Positions 1-6,244 of a stretch of DNA of 17,384 nt are shown here, one piece after another. Source of the DNA: Proteiniphilum sp. UBA5267. GTDB lineage: Bacteria; Bacteroidota; Bacteroidia; Bacteroidales; Dysgonomonadaceae. Numbering within the stretch: the stretch's first letter is position 1; each line of letters begins with the position of its first letter. The stretch covers positions 1 to 17,384 of the forward strand of contig DHTF01000012.1 in the NCBI GenBank assembly GCA_002411515.1, written 5' to 3'. The notes beneath the pieces were generated by a model. That model saw only the letters and a list, made by a program, of their open reading frames with translations. It searched no databases and was not told the DNA's origin. A program made the translations under genes and the position numbers.

Positions 1-548
1 TCCACCTCTTCCTTATTGCTGCTCTCTATCATCATGCAGGGACGCAGTTCGTGATCTCCCTGGAGCAATACCGGTGATTTACGCCCCGCTTGCAGGTGAT
101 AATGATCGGGTGCGGAAGCACCACTGCGGGGACCGTTGTAAAAAACTACATAATCGGGCAGCTGAGCTGCCAGCGAAAGCATGTCGCCCACCTTCCTGCG
201 AAGACGTTGCGGCACATGCGAATGGAGTGGAATGGTGAGGTGTTTTTCTACAATGGGATAGGGGTTACAGAGGATGAGGTACTTTCCCATAAAGGGAATG
301 CCTTCCTGTGGGGAAGGCCTGTTTTCCTCACAGAGAAAACAGGGCCGTCTCTCAATTGTTTGCCGGTCGATGCCGGCCCCCGTGGAAACGATCCTGGCAG
401 GATTATATTGAACAATCACCTCGAAGTCGTTGCCCCAGGTAAACACACGCTCCCGGATCTGATTTCGCTGGCTTATGGCTTGCTTCAGCTGCGGCCATTG
501 CTCCTGCTGCCGGGAGAATAAGTGATCTATCTCATCTGAAAGGTTCAT
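1..548 (-). CDS. DUF4922 domain protein, HIT/GalT-like nucleotidyltransferase fold (3' end outside window)
   Basis: The reverse strand is open from an ATG at 548 to the window edge, giving 182 N-terminal residues with no stop; the C-terminus is missing. Seen: RPCFLCEENRP (C70-x2-C73) and YNGPRSGASAPDHYHLQAG, which contains H149-x-H151-x-Q153. These are hallmarks of the Bacteroidota DUF4922 family. The Cys pair and the HxHxQ triad resemble the zinc site and histidine catalytic motif of the GalT / Ap4A phosphorylase branch of the HIT superfamily, so a nucleotide-sugar or dinucleotide phosphorylase/transferase role is inferred; the substrate is unknown. The start is supported by a TACCTTTG promoter box at 569-576 on the same strand, which implies a short leader of about 14 bases. 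No signal peptide, so probably cytoplasmic. Divergent from the lipoprotein gene at 737. Confidence 0.85.
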   Translation of the reverse strand, partial: MNLSDEIDHLFSRQQEQWPQLKQAISQRNQIRERVFTWGNDFEVIVQYNPARIVSTGAGIDRQTIERRPCFLCEENRPSPQEGIPFMGKYLILCNPYPIVEKHLTIPLHSHVPQRLRRKVGDMLSLAAQLPDYVVFYNGPRSGASAPDHYHLQAGRKSPVLLQGDHELRPCMMIESSNKEEV

Positions 549-568
549 CTGTTGATGCTTTAATGTAA

Positions 569-576
569 CAAAGGTA
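569..576 (-). promoter_or_regulatory. -7 promoter element for the DUF4922 gene
   Basis: On the minus strand this reads TACCTTTG, matching the Bacteroidota -7 consensus TAnnTTTG. It predicts a start of transcription near 562, 14 bases before the ATG at 548. No clean TTTG -33 box is present at the expected distance; that region is occupied by the right half of the inverted repeat at 576-607. Confidence 0.5.
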
Positions 577-607
577 GCGATATTTTCTTTTATCGAAAAT
601 AATCGCT
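576..607. repeat. Imperfect inverted repeat between divergent promoters
   Basis: Left arm AGCGATATTTTC (576-587) pairs with right arm GAAAATAATCGCT (595-607): 12 base pairs with one bulged A at 601, around a 7-base loop (588-594). The repeat starts at the edge of the minus-strand -7 box and ends 6 bases before the plus-strand TTTG box at 614, so it sits where an operator could act on both promoters. It could also be a chance AT-rich dyad. No regulator gene is visible nearby. Confidence 0.45.
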
Positions 608-613
608 TTACTG

Positions 614-642
614 TTTGTGTATCAACTTTTTTTATACCTTTG
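614..642 (+). promoter_or_regulatory. Promoter of the DUF4348-like lipoprotein gene
   Basis: TTTG (614-617) and TACCTTTG (635-642) are separated by 17 bases. This is the best full match in the window to the Bacteroidota -33/-7 arrangement (TTTG, then TAnnTTTG). The predicted start of transcription is near 649, leaving a leader of about 88 bases before the ATG at 737. No recognisable riboswitch or leader peptide was seen in that leader. Confidence 0.6.
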
Positions 643-736
643 CATCTGAATAGGTTATTTGCCTGCGAGAGGTCCGAAAGGGCAGTCCAAAACCGATCCG
701 ACCAAAGGCATCCATTGCGCATAATTAAATATAAAA

Positions 737-1234
737 ATGAAACCAAAAGGTCTTATCTTTTCCTGTTTGTTTATTTTCCTTTTCATCTCCTGTTCCCAGG
801 GTTCAGCCAACAAAAACGCGGAACAAGTAAGGGAAACACAGGAAAGGGAGGCTCTCAGCAGCAACCCAGAAGAAGTGGCCCTCTCCGACACGGAGAAGTT
901 TGATCAGTTCATTCAAAAATTCAGCACAGAAGAATCTTTTCAGTTTGAAAGGATTAAATTCCCCATCAGTGTCATCATTCCCGACACTGGCCACGAGGGA
1001 ATGGCTCCCATGCATGAATACATCGGGAAATATGATTGGGAAATACTCGATCTTACTTATGATAGCACGTACCTGACTCGTCCTTACGACCAGTATTACC
1101 AGGTTGTGCGGTTTGAAAATGATACGGCGGTGGTGGAAATAAGGGGGATCGACAACGGTATCTATGCCGATTACTACTTTTCGCTGATCAACAACAAGTG
1201 GTACCTGGTTACTTTGTACGAAGCTTCCTTCTAA
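737..1234 (+). CDS. Lipoprotein, DUF4348-like
   Basis: A 165-residue protein. Residues 1-18 form a lipoprotein signal peptide (basic MKPK start, hydrophobic core) ending in the lipobox FISC, with lipidated Cys19. A Ser/Asn/Glu-rich linker follows, then a mature domain from about residue 50 containing FDQFIQKFSTEESFQFERI and KFPIS. That pattern, with the aromatic C-terminal half (DYYFSLINNKWYLV), resembles the Bacteroidota DUF4348 family, recognised from memory and not certain. Predicted to sit in the periplasm or at the outer membrane; its function is unknown. The gene has its own promoter (614-642), is divergent from the DUF4922 gene, and ends 12 bases from the convergent cdd stop, so it looks monocistronic. 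Confidence 0.8.
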   Translation: MKPKGLIFSCLFIFLFISCSQGSANKNAEQVRETQEREALSSNPEEVALSDTEKFDQFIQKFSTEESFQFERIKFPISVIIPDTGHEGMAPMHEYIGKYDWEILDLTYDSTYLTRPYDQYYQVVRFENDTAVVEIRGIDNGIYADYYFSLINNKWYLVTLYEASF

Positions 1235-1246
1235 GTGAAGCGCTGA

Positions 1247-1726
1247 TTACTTTAGCATCTCGTCGCCAAAGCTGAGGGGCAACAAATCTTTGATGGCAGT
1301 CACCACATAAATGCCATCCTCGCTATACATCAGCACCTTCACGGGCGATTGAAAACGGTTCTCAGCTTCCAACAACACCTGGCGGCAGGCTCCGCATGGG
1401 GTAATGACATCATGGGTAAACGTACCGTTGTGCCAGGCAGCTACTGCCACAGCTTCCACTTTTTGATCGGGATGGGTGGCATTGGCGAAGAAAAGCGCCG
1501 TGCGTTCTGCACACAAGCCAGAAGGATAAGCTGCGTTTTCCTGGTTGTTCCCCACGACAATTTCTCCGTTCTCCAGCAAGATGGCTGCACCCACCCGGAA
1601 CCCGGAATAGGGTGCGTAAGCTTTTGTTGTGGCACTTTTTGCTGCATCAATGAGTTTTTTTTCCATTTCGGAGCATTCCTCTAACAGATAAACAGCTATC
1701 TTTGTGGTTAAATTGATTTCTCTCAT
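1247..1726 (-). CDS. cdd: Cytidine deaminase
   Basis: Hydrolytic deamination of cytidine and deoxycytidine to uridine and deoxyuridine in pyrimidine salvage. From the chosen ATG (1726) it is 159 residues, normal for the tetrameric class. Zinc and catalytic motifs are intact: NAAYPSGLCAERTAL gives C72 and the proton-shuttling E74, and PCGACRQVL gives C111 and C114. The substrate-site YAPYSGFRVGAA is also present. An in-frame ATG at 1762 would add 12 residues, but relatives in Bacteroides begin near the MREINLTTKI segment and the -7 box at 1750-1757 would be inside the longer version, so 1726 is preferred. It is convergent with the lipoprotein (12-base spacer) and divergent from the glucosaminidase gene. 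Confidence 0.95.
   Translation of the reverse strand: MREINLTTKIAVYLLEECSEMEKKLIDAAKSATTKAYAPYSGFRVGAAILLENGEIVVGNNQENAAYPSGLCAERTALFFANATHPDQKVEAVAVAAWHNGTFTHDVITPCGACRQVLLEAENRFQSPVKVLMYSEDGIYVVTAIKDLLPLSFGDEMLK
1697..1704 (+). promoter_or_regulatory. -7 promoter element for the glucosaminidase gene, inside cdd
   Basis: TATCTTTG matches TAnnTTTG. It predicts transcription from about 1711, 22 bases before the ATG at 1733. It lies within codons near the 5' end of cdd on the other strand. No convincing TTTG -33 box was found. Confidence 0.45.
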
Positions 1727-1732
1727 AGCCTC

Positions 1733-2680
1733 ATGCATATTTTGTTGCGCAAATATAACCATAATTTATCGTTCTTTGTCGTTCTCACTTTTTTCTTTGT
1801 CGCAGGAGAGCTCTCTGCACAACAGCGAGTGAAAACCTACGAAGACTATATCGACCGGTATGGCGACTTGGCCATTGCCCACATGGAACGTTACAAAATA
1901 CCGGCATCCATCACACTTGCCCAGGGTATACTGGAGTCGGGGGCAGGATTGAGCGACCTGGCACGCCGCTCCAACAACCATTTCGGAATAAAGTGCCACC
2001 GAGCCTGGAACGGTCCCGCTGTGTATGCTGCAGATGACCTGCCCAATGACTGCTTTCGCCAATATGAAAAGGTGGAAGATTCGTATCAGGATCATTCCGA
2101 ATTTCTGCTTAACGGAGGTCGCTACCGTGCACTGTTCGAACTTTCCATCACCGATTACAAAGGATGGGCCCGGGGTCTCCAAAAGATGGGTTATGCCACT
2201 GACAGGGCGTATGCCAACAAGCTGATCAAACTCATCGAGGACTATGAGCTCTATCGTTTCGATGACCGAAAATACCGCAGAGGTGTAAGCCGCAGTGAGC
2301 GGCAGACGCAACGAAACCAGGAAGCAACCCAGGTGACATGGACACACCAGCCTTACATCACCCACAACTTGGTTTACGTGATCGCCTTAAACGGCGACTC
2401 CTTCGCCAGCATTGCAAAGGAGTTTGGCTTCAACGAAAAAGATCTGCTTACGTTCAACGAGGTGCCCCAGGATTTCCCCCTTAGCGAAGGAGATATCGTC
2501 TATTTTCAGAAGAAAAAGTCACGTGCTGACAAACCGTATACATATCATACGGTACAGGTTGGTGAATCGATGTACAGCATCTCACAGAAATACGGCATCA
2601 GGCTGAGAAATCTTTACCGACTGAACAAAAAAAGTTATGAGTATGTTCCCGAAGAGGGCGATCTGCTGAAATTAAGGTAA
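1733..2680 (+). CDS. Secreted glucosaminidase with two LysM domains (peptidoglycan hydrolase)
   Basis: A 315-residue exported cell-wall hydrolase. Residues 1-29 are a signal peptide, with probable cleavage after LSA29 before QQ. Residues about 50-175 are a glucosaminidase (GH73-type) domain: ITLAQGILESGAG carries the likely catalytic E68, followed by NNHFGIKCH, FRQYEKVEDSYQDHSEFL and GLQKMGYATDRAYANKLI. Two LysM peptidoglycan-binding modules follow (about 213-258 and 271-314; the second begins YHTVQVGESMYSISQKYGI). Expected to cleave the glycan backbone of peptidoglycan in the periplasm, in growth or cell separation. The ATG at 1733 is 6 bases from the divergent cdd start. The DUF4290/rimM pair begins 42 bases downstream, so read-through is possible. 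Confidence 0.92.
   Translation: MHILLRKYNHNLSFFVVLTFFFVAGELSAQQRVKTYEDYIDRYGDLAIAHMERYKIPASITLAQGILESGAGLSDLARRSNNHFGIKCHRAWNGPAVYAADDLPNDCFRQYEKVEDSYQDHSEFLLNGGRYRALFELSITDYKGWARGLQKMGYATDRAYANKLIKLIEDYELYRFDDRKYRRGVSRSERQTQRNQEATQVTWTHQPYITHNLVYVIALNGDSFASIAKEFGFNEKDLLTFNEVPQDFPLSEGDIVYFQKKKSRADKPYTYHTVQVGESMYSISQKYGIRLRNLYRLNKKSYEYVPEEGDLLKLR
1750..1757 (-). promoter_or_regulatory. -7 promoter element for cdd, inside the glucosaminidase signal peptide
   Basis: On the minus strand this reads TATATTTG, matching TAnnTTTG. It predicts transcription from about 1743, 17 bases before the cdd ATG at 1726. It overlaps the first codons of the divergent secreted glucosaminidase gene. The -33 region lacks a clear TTTG. 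Confidence 0.45.
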
Positions 2681-2722
2681 GATATGGTCACTCAAAAAAA
2701 ATGACAACCAAACATTATACAA

Positions 2723-3319
2723 ATGCAATACAACACCCAAAAAGAAAAACTGTTTCTGCCGGAATATGGACGCAATATCCAGAACATGGTAGATCACTGT
2801 GTCTCAATTGAAGATGCGGAGGAACGCAGGAAATGCGCCTACACCGTCATCGACATCATGGGAAACATGTTTCCACATCTGCGTGATGTGAACAACTTCA
2901 AGCATATACTCTGGGATCATCTGGCCATCATGTCCGATTTCAAACTGGAGATAGAGTATCCCTATGAGGTGATCACGCGGGAAGAACTCTTCAACGCCCC
3001 CGGCCATCTCGATTACAGCAGGGCCACCATGCGCTATCGCCATTATGGGAAGATACTGGAGCGGATGATTAAAATAGCCGCCTCGATGGAGGAGGATCAC
3101 AAGAAAGAGCATCTGCTGAAAATGCTGCTGAGCCAGATGAAACGTTCCTACTCGCAGTGGAACAAAGAGGCAGATGATGAGAAAATATTCTATGACCTGT
3201 ATGAGCTCTCAGATGGTAAAATAAAAATGAGCGTCGACACACACTCCATTCCTGAAGTGAAGTTGAATAACAACAACCGCGACAAGCTCAAGAATATTAA
3301 GTATCAACGAAAAAAATAA
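2723..3319 (+). CDS. DUF4290 domain protein
   Basis: 198 residues, no signal peptide or membrane segment. The N-terminal block TQKEKLFLPEYGRNIQNMV, then HLRDVNNFKHILWDHLAIMS, is the signature of the Bacteroidota-specific DUF4290 family, whose function is not known. The last roughly 20 residues are basic and Asn/Lys-rich (NNNNRDKLKNIKYQRKK), which would suit binding to RNA or ribosomal surfaces, but that is inference. The stop is 5 bases before the rimM start, so the two are almost certainly co-transcribed. Together with my recollection that DUF4290 commonly precedes rimM in Bacteroidales, this suggests a link to ribosome assembly. No promoter box is obvious in the 42-base gap upstream. Confidence 0.88.
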   Translation: MQYNTQKEKLFLPEYGRNIQNMVDHCVSIEDAEERRKCAYTVIDIMGNMFPHLRDVNNFKHILWDHLAIMSDFKLEIEYPYEVITREELFNAPGHLDYSRATMRYRHYGKILERMIKIAASMEEDHKKEHLLKMLLSQMKRSYSQWNKEADDEKIFYDLYELSDGKIKMSVDTHSIPEVKLNNNNRDKLKNIKYQRKK

Positions 3320-3324
3320 CGCAG

Positions 3325-3846
3325 ATGATCTCCCGGGACGACATCCTGTTGATAGGACGTACTCAGAAACCGTACGGCATCAGGGGAGAGATAATGGTTC
3401 TCTTTCAGAAGGCAGCTTACGCCGAAATTGATGCCGACTTTTATTTTCTGGAAATTGAAGGAATCCCGGTGCCTTTTTTCGTGGAGGAGTTTACGTTCAC
3501 CACCGATGTCACGGCACGGGTGAAGTTCGAAGATGTAAACGACGAAAAGAAAGCTTCGCGTTACACCAACGCGGATGTCTTCCTCTCCCGCGAGGCTGTG
3601 GGTGTGGGACCCGGGGAGAAGAACGACGATTGGGAGTTCTTTGTAGGATACACCATTGTGGATCAGCATGGCGAGACCATTGGCATCATCCGGGAGGTGG
3701 ACAACAGCACCATTAATGTGCTTTTTGTGGTGGAACAAGATGCAAATGAACTGCTGATACCCGCCACGGAAGATTTTATCGTAGCGGTCGATGTGGAGAA
3801 AAAGTGCATCGAGATGCACCTTCCCGAAGGATTGACAGCTGAGTAA
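3325..3846 (+). CDS. rimM: Ribosome maturation factor RimM
   Basis: 173 residues, the usual RimM length. It assists 30S subunit maturation by binding ribosomal protein S19 and promoting processing of the 16S rRNA 3' (head) domain. The N-terminal RimM domain (about 1-90) begins LLIGRTQKPYGIRGEIMV, which contains the conserved G-[KR]-x-x-G-x-[KR]-G-E element. The C-terminal PRC-barrel domain (about 95-170) includes YTIVDQHGETIGIIREV, ELLIPA and the typical C-terminal LPEGL. The start at 3325 is 5 bases after the DUF4290 stop. The ABC ATPase gene begins 33 bases downstream. Confidence 0.95.
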   Translation: MISRDDILLIGRTQKPYGIRGEIMVLFQKAAYAEIDADFYFLEIEGIPVPFFVEEFTFTTDVTARVKFEDVNDEKKASRYTNADVFLSREAVGVGPGEKNDDWEFFVGYTIVDQHGETIGIIREVDNSTINVLFVVEQDANELLIPATEDFIVAVDVEKKCIEMHLPEGLTAE

Positions 3847-3879
3847 GACAAACGCTACGGCTCCTGAATTAGAAACACA

Positions 3880-4887
3880 ATGCCCTTTCTTCAGCTTTCA
3901 CATGTCAGCATCGGTTATCCTACCAGCGGGGGAACAAAGATCGTACAGTCGGATCTCACTCTCACAGCCGGCGAGGGGGAGCTGATTGCGCTGATCGGAA
4001 AAAATGGCTGTGGCAAGTCCACCTTGCTGCGATCCATCGCCTGTCTGCAGCCTCTCTTGCAGGGAAGCATGCAGCTCAACGGGGAGAACTTGAGGGAGAT
4101 TTCCCCCAAAAGGAGAGCCAGGCTGCTTTCGGTGGTGCTCACAGAACAACAGCCGGTGGCATCGTTCACCGTGCAGGAGCTCATCGCCATCGGACGGGAT
4201 CCTTATACCGGATGGCTGGGCAGTCTCACCAGGGAGGACGACCGCATCATCAAAGAGGCGATGGAGATGACCTATCTCGAAGGGTTTGCACAGCGTAACA
4301 TCCATGAGCTCTCCGACGGAGAGCGCCAACGGGTCTTCATTGCCCGCGCACTGGCACAGGATACACGGGTGATACTGCTCGATGAGCCCACCTCGCACCT
4401 CGATCTTCCCAACCGCATCAACATCCTGCTGCTGCTGCAAAAGCTCGCAAGGGAAACAGGTAAGACCATATTTCTTTCTACCCATGAGTTGGAGACGGCC
4501 ATGCAGGTCGCCGACAAGCTGTGGCTCATGGAGAAAGAGAAAGGGGTCACCGTGGGAGTGCCCGAAGACCTGGTGCTCAAAGGCATCTTCGACAGAGTCT
4601 TTCATCATCCTTCCTATGAGTTTGATAAAGAATACGGCAGCTTTGTCGTGCAGAAGATGCTCGATAAATCGATTGCCACACGGGTGCAGCATCCCGCCAG
4701 CCTCATGGCCCGCTGGACCACCAAGGCGCTTACACGGAGAGGCTTCAGAATCATTCCCGAGGCATCCGTCGAACTATTTGTAGATGAAGCGGAGCGCCGT
4801 TGGGTCGTCTCCCACGAGGGTGGGAGTGTGATCACCTACAGCATCGGGGAGGCATTACAGCAGATTCATGCTTTCATGAATAAATAA
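3880..4887 (+). CDS. ABC transporter ATP-binding protein, FecE/BtuD-like, with C-terminal extension
   Basis: 335 residues, cytoplasmic ATPase subunit. All ABC motifs are present: Walker A GKNGCGKST (40-48), Q-loop near Q90-Q91, signature LSDGERQR (144-151), Walker B VILLDEP (164-170) with catalytic E169, D-loop SHLD (172-175) and switch H202. The ELIAIGRDPYTGWLG segment is typical of importers for iron-siderophore, haem or cobalamin. The core ends near 240-250; the remaining roughly 90 residues form an extension seen in some Bacteroidota homologues, of unknown role. No permease or binding-protein gene lies in this window, so the substrate cannot be assigned and the partner subunits must be elsewhere. 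It lies between rimM and dxr on the same strand. Confidence 0.85.
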   Translation: MPFLQLSHVSIGYPTSGGTKIVQSDLTLTAGEGELIALIGKNGCGKSTLLRSIACLQPLLQGSMQLNGENLREISPKRRARLLSVVLTEQQPVASFTVQELIAIGRDPYTGWLGSLTREDDRIIKEAMEMTYLEGFAQRNIHELSDGERQRVFIARALAQDTRVILLDEPTSHLDLPNRINILLLLQKLARETGKTIFLSTHELETAMQVADKLWLMEKEKGVTVGVPEDLVLKGIFDRVFHHPSYEFDKEYGSFVVQKMLDKSIATRVQHPASLMARWTTKALTRRGFRIIPEASVELFVDEAERRWVVSHEGGSVITYSIGEALQQIHAFMNK

Positions 4888-4930
4888 CAATTCAGGAATA
4901 GGCAACCCCCCAATAAACCCTTATTTTTAT

Positions 4931-4938
4931 TATCTTTG
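4931..4938 (+). promoter_or_regulatory. -7 promoter element for dxr
   Basis: TATCTTTG matches TAnnTTTG and lies in the 59-base gap after the ABC ATPase gene. It predicts a transcription start near 4945, two bases before the ATG at 4947, so the downstream in-frame ATG at 4968 is the better dxr start. The -33 region has no clear TTTG. Confidence 0.5.
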
Positions 4939-4967
4939 CACGCTTTATGGGTCAATCCGCTTTCGGC

Positions 4968-6119
4968 ATGGAAGTAAGAAAAAGAAACATCGCGATACTG
5001 GGCTCAACCGGTTCAATCGGAACACAGGCCCTCGACATCATTGCACGGCATCCCGACAGGTTTGCTGCGTATGTGCTTGTTGCCAACAACCAGGTGGATC
5101 TGCTCATCCGGCAGGCACGCACCTTTCTCCCTGAAGTAGTGGTCATCGCAAACGAATCACACTACGCACAACTGAAAGAGGCCCTGAGTGACCTGCCCAT
5201 CAAGGTGTGGCAGGGCAGTAGCGCCATTGAGGAGGTGGTGAAGGATGACGCAATCGACATGGTGCTCACCGCCATGGTGGGCTTCTGTGGTTTGAAACCC
5301 ACAATCAGCGCTATCAGGGCAGGAAAAGCAATCGCCTTGGCCAACAAGGAGACACTGGTCGTCGCCGGCGAACTGATTACCGAACTGGCGCTGAAGCACC
5401 GGGCTGCCATCCTGCCGGTCGACTCGGAACATTCCGCCATCTTTCAGTGCCTCAATGGAGAGGGCGACAACGAAATCGACAAGATCTTGCTTACAGCCTC
5501 CGGCGGACCCTTCAGAAAATATGGAAAAGAGGCGTTGGAAAAAGTAACCAAAGCACAGGCATTGGCACATCCCAACTGGAGCATGGGCGCAAAGGTGACC
5601 ATTGATTCCTCCACACTCATGAACAAAGGTTTCGAAATGATCGAGGCCAAGTGGCTCTTTGGTGTGGACCCCGAACAGATTGAAGTGCTGATACACCCCC
5701 AGTCTGTCATTCACTCCATGGTGCAGTTTCTGGATGGCTCCATCATGGCACAACTGGGACAGCCCGACATGCGCATCCCCATACAGTATGCTTTCTCCTA
5801 CCCTCAACGGCTAGCCATGGGGATTACGCCGCTTAATTTCGTCGAGCTGGCAGAACTCACCTTCGAGAAGCCCGACACAGACCGGTTTCCCAACCTGGGC
5901 TTTGCTTACGAAGCGATACACACAGGTGGCAACATGCCCTGCATCCTTAATGCAGCCAACGAAGTGGTGGTATCCATGTTCCTGCAGGAACGAATCGGAT
6001 TCATACAGATGAGCCGCCTCATTGAACAGGCATTGCGGCAGGCCACCTTCGTGCAGGAGCCTACCCTCGAGGATTACCTGCAGAGCGACAGGGAAGTAAG
6101 GGAGATGATGGGTAAGTAG
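4968..6119 (+). CDS. dxr: 1-deoxy-D-xylulose 5-phosphate reductoisomerase
   Basis: 383 residues from this start. Converts 1-deoxy-D-xylulose 5-phosphate to 2-C-methyl-D-erythritol 4-phosphate with NADPH and a divalent metal, the first committed step of the MEP isoprenoid pathway; cytoplasmic. Seen in order: NADPH-binding GSTGSIG (12-18), ALANKETLVVAG, the metal-binding PVDSEHSAIFQ, the substrate loop TASGGPFR, then HPNWSMGAKVTIDSSTLMNK and VLIHPQSVIHSMV. All catalytic segments look intact. An upstream in-frame ATG at 4947 would add MGQSAFG, but the -7 box at 4931-4938 places transcription at about 4945, and relatives begin close to the KRNIAILGSTG segment. rseP follows after 125 bases; the dxr-rseP order is common in Bacteroidales. 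Confidence 0.95.
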   Translation: MEVRKRNIAILGSTGSIGTQALDIIARHPDRFAAYVLVANNQVDLLIRQARTFLPEVVVIANESHYAQLKEALSDLPIKVWQGSSAIEEVVKDDAIDMVLTAMVGFCGLKPTISAIRAGKAIALANKETLVVAGELITELALKHRAAILPVDSEHSAIFQCLNGEGDNEIDKILLTASGGPFRKYGKEALEKVTKAQALAHPNWSMGAKVTIDSSTLMNKGFEMIEAKWLFGVDPEQIEVLIHPQSVIHSMVQFLDGSIMAQLGQPDMRIPIQYAFSYPQRLAMGITPLNFVELAELTFEKPDTDRFPNLGFAYEAIHTGGNMPCILNAANEVVVSMFLQERIGFIQMSRLIEQALRQATFVQEPTLEDYLQSDREVREMMGK

Positions 6120-6123
6120 CTGT

Positions 6124-6142
6124 CAGCAAACAGATCTTGCTG
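6124..6142 (+). terminator. Weak stem-loop after dxr, possible terminator
   Basis: CAGCAA (6124-6129) and TTGCTG (6137-6142) form a perfect 6-bp stem with a 7-base loop, 5 bases after the dxr stop. What follows is T-rich but G-interrupted, not a clean U tract, so termination would be partial at best. It could instead stabilise the dxr mRNA end. Confidence 0.3.
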
Positions 6143-6145
6143 TAG

Positions 6146-6193
6146 GTTTATATGTTTGTGGGTTTGTAGGTTAATGGGTTTGTAAGTTAAAAG
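6146..6193 (+). repeat. Degenerate 8-bp tandem repeat, six units
   Basis: Six consecutive octamers read GTTTATAT, GTTTGTGG, GTTTGTAG, GTTAATGG, GTTTGTAA, GTTAAAAG (consensus GTTTGTRG). Every unit starts with GTT, and the period is strict over 48 bases. It lies between dxr and rseP. The phrase TATGTTTG at 6151-6158 inside it matches the -7 consensus TAnnTTTG, so part of it may act as, or have been recruited into, the rseP promoter. Confidence 0.7.
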
Positions 6194-6244
6194 ATAAAAA
6201 TAAAGAGTTTTAGAACAAGATACGTAAACAAGTAGGAACACATA

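Noticed and set aside
90..521. Plus-strand open frame of 143 residues
   Set aside because: It is antisense to the DUF4922 gene, which has clear family motifs; the plus-strand product shows no recognisable domain.
1223..1241. GCTTC...GAAGC stem at the lipoprotein 3' end as a terminator
   Set aside because: Only 5 bp with no T tract, and partly within coding sequence.
1766..2365. Minus-strand frame of 199 residues
   Set aside because: It lies opposite the glucosaminidase domain, which has a signal peptide, catalytic Glu and LysM repeats; no family resemblance on the minus strand.
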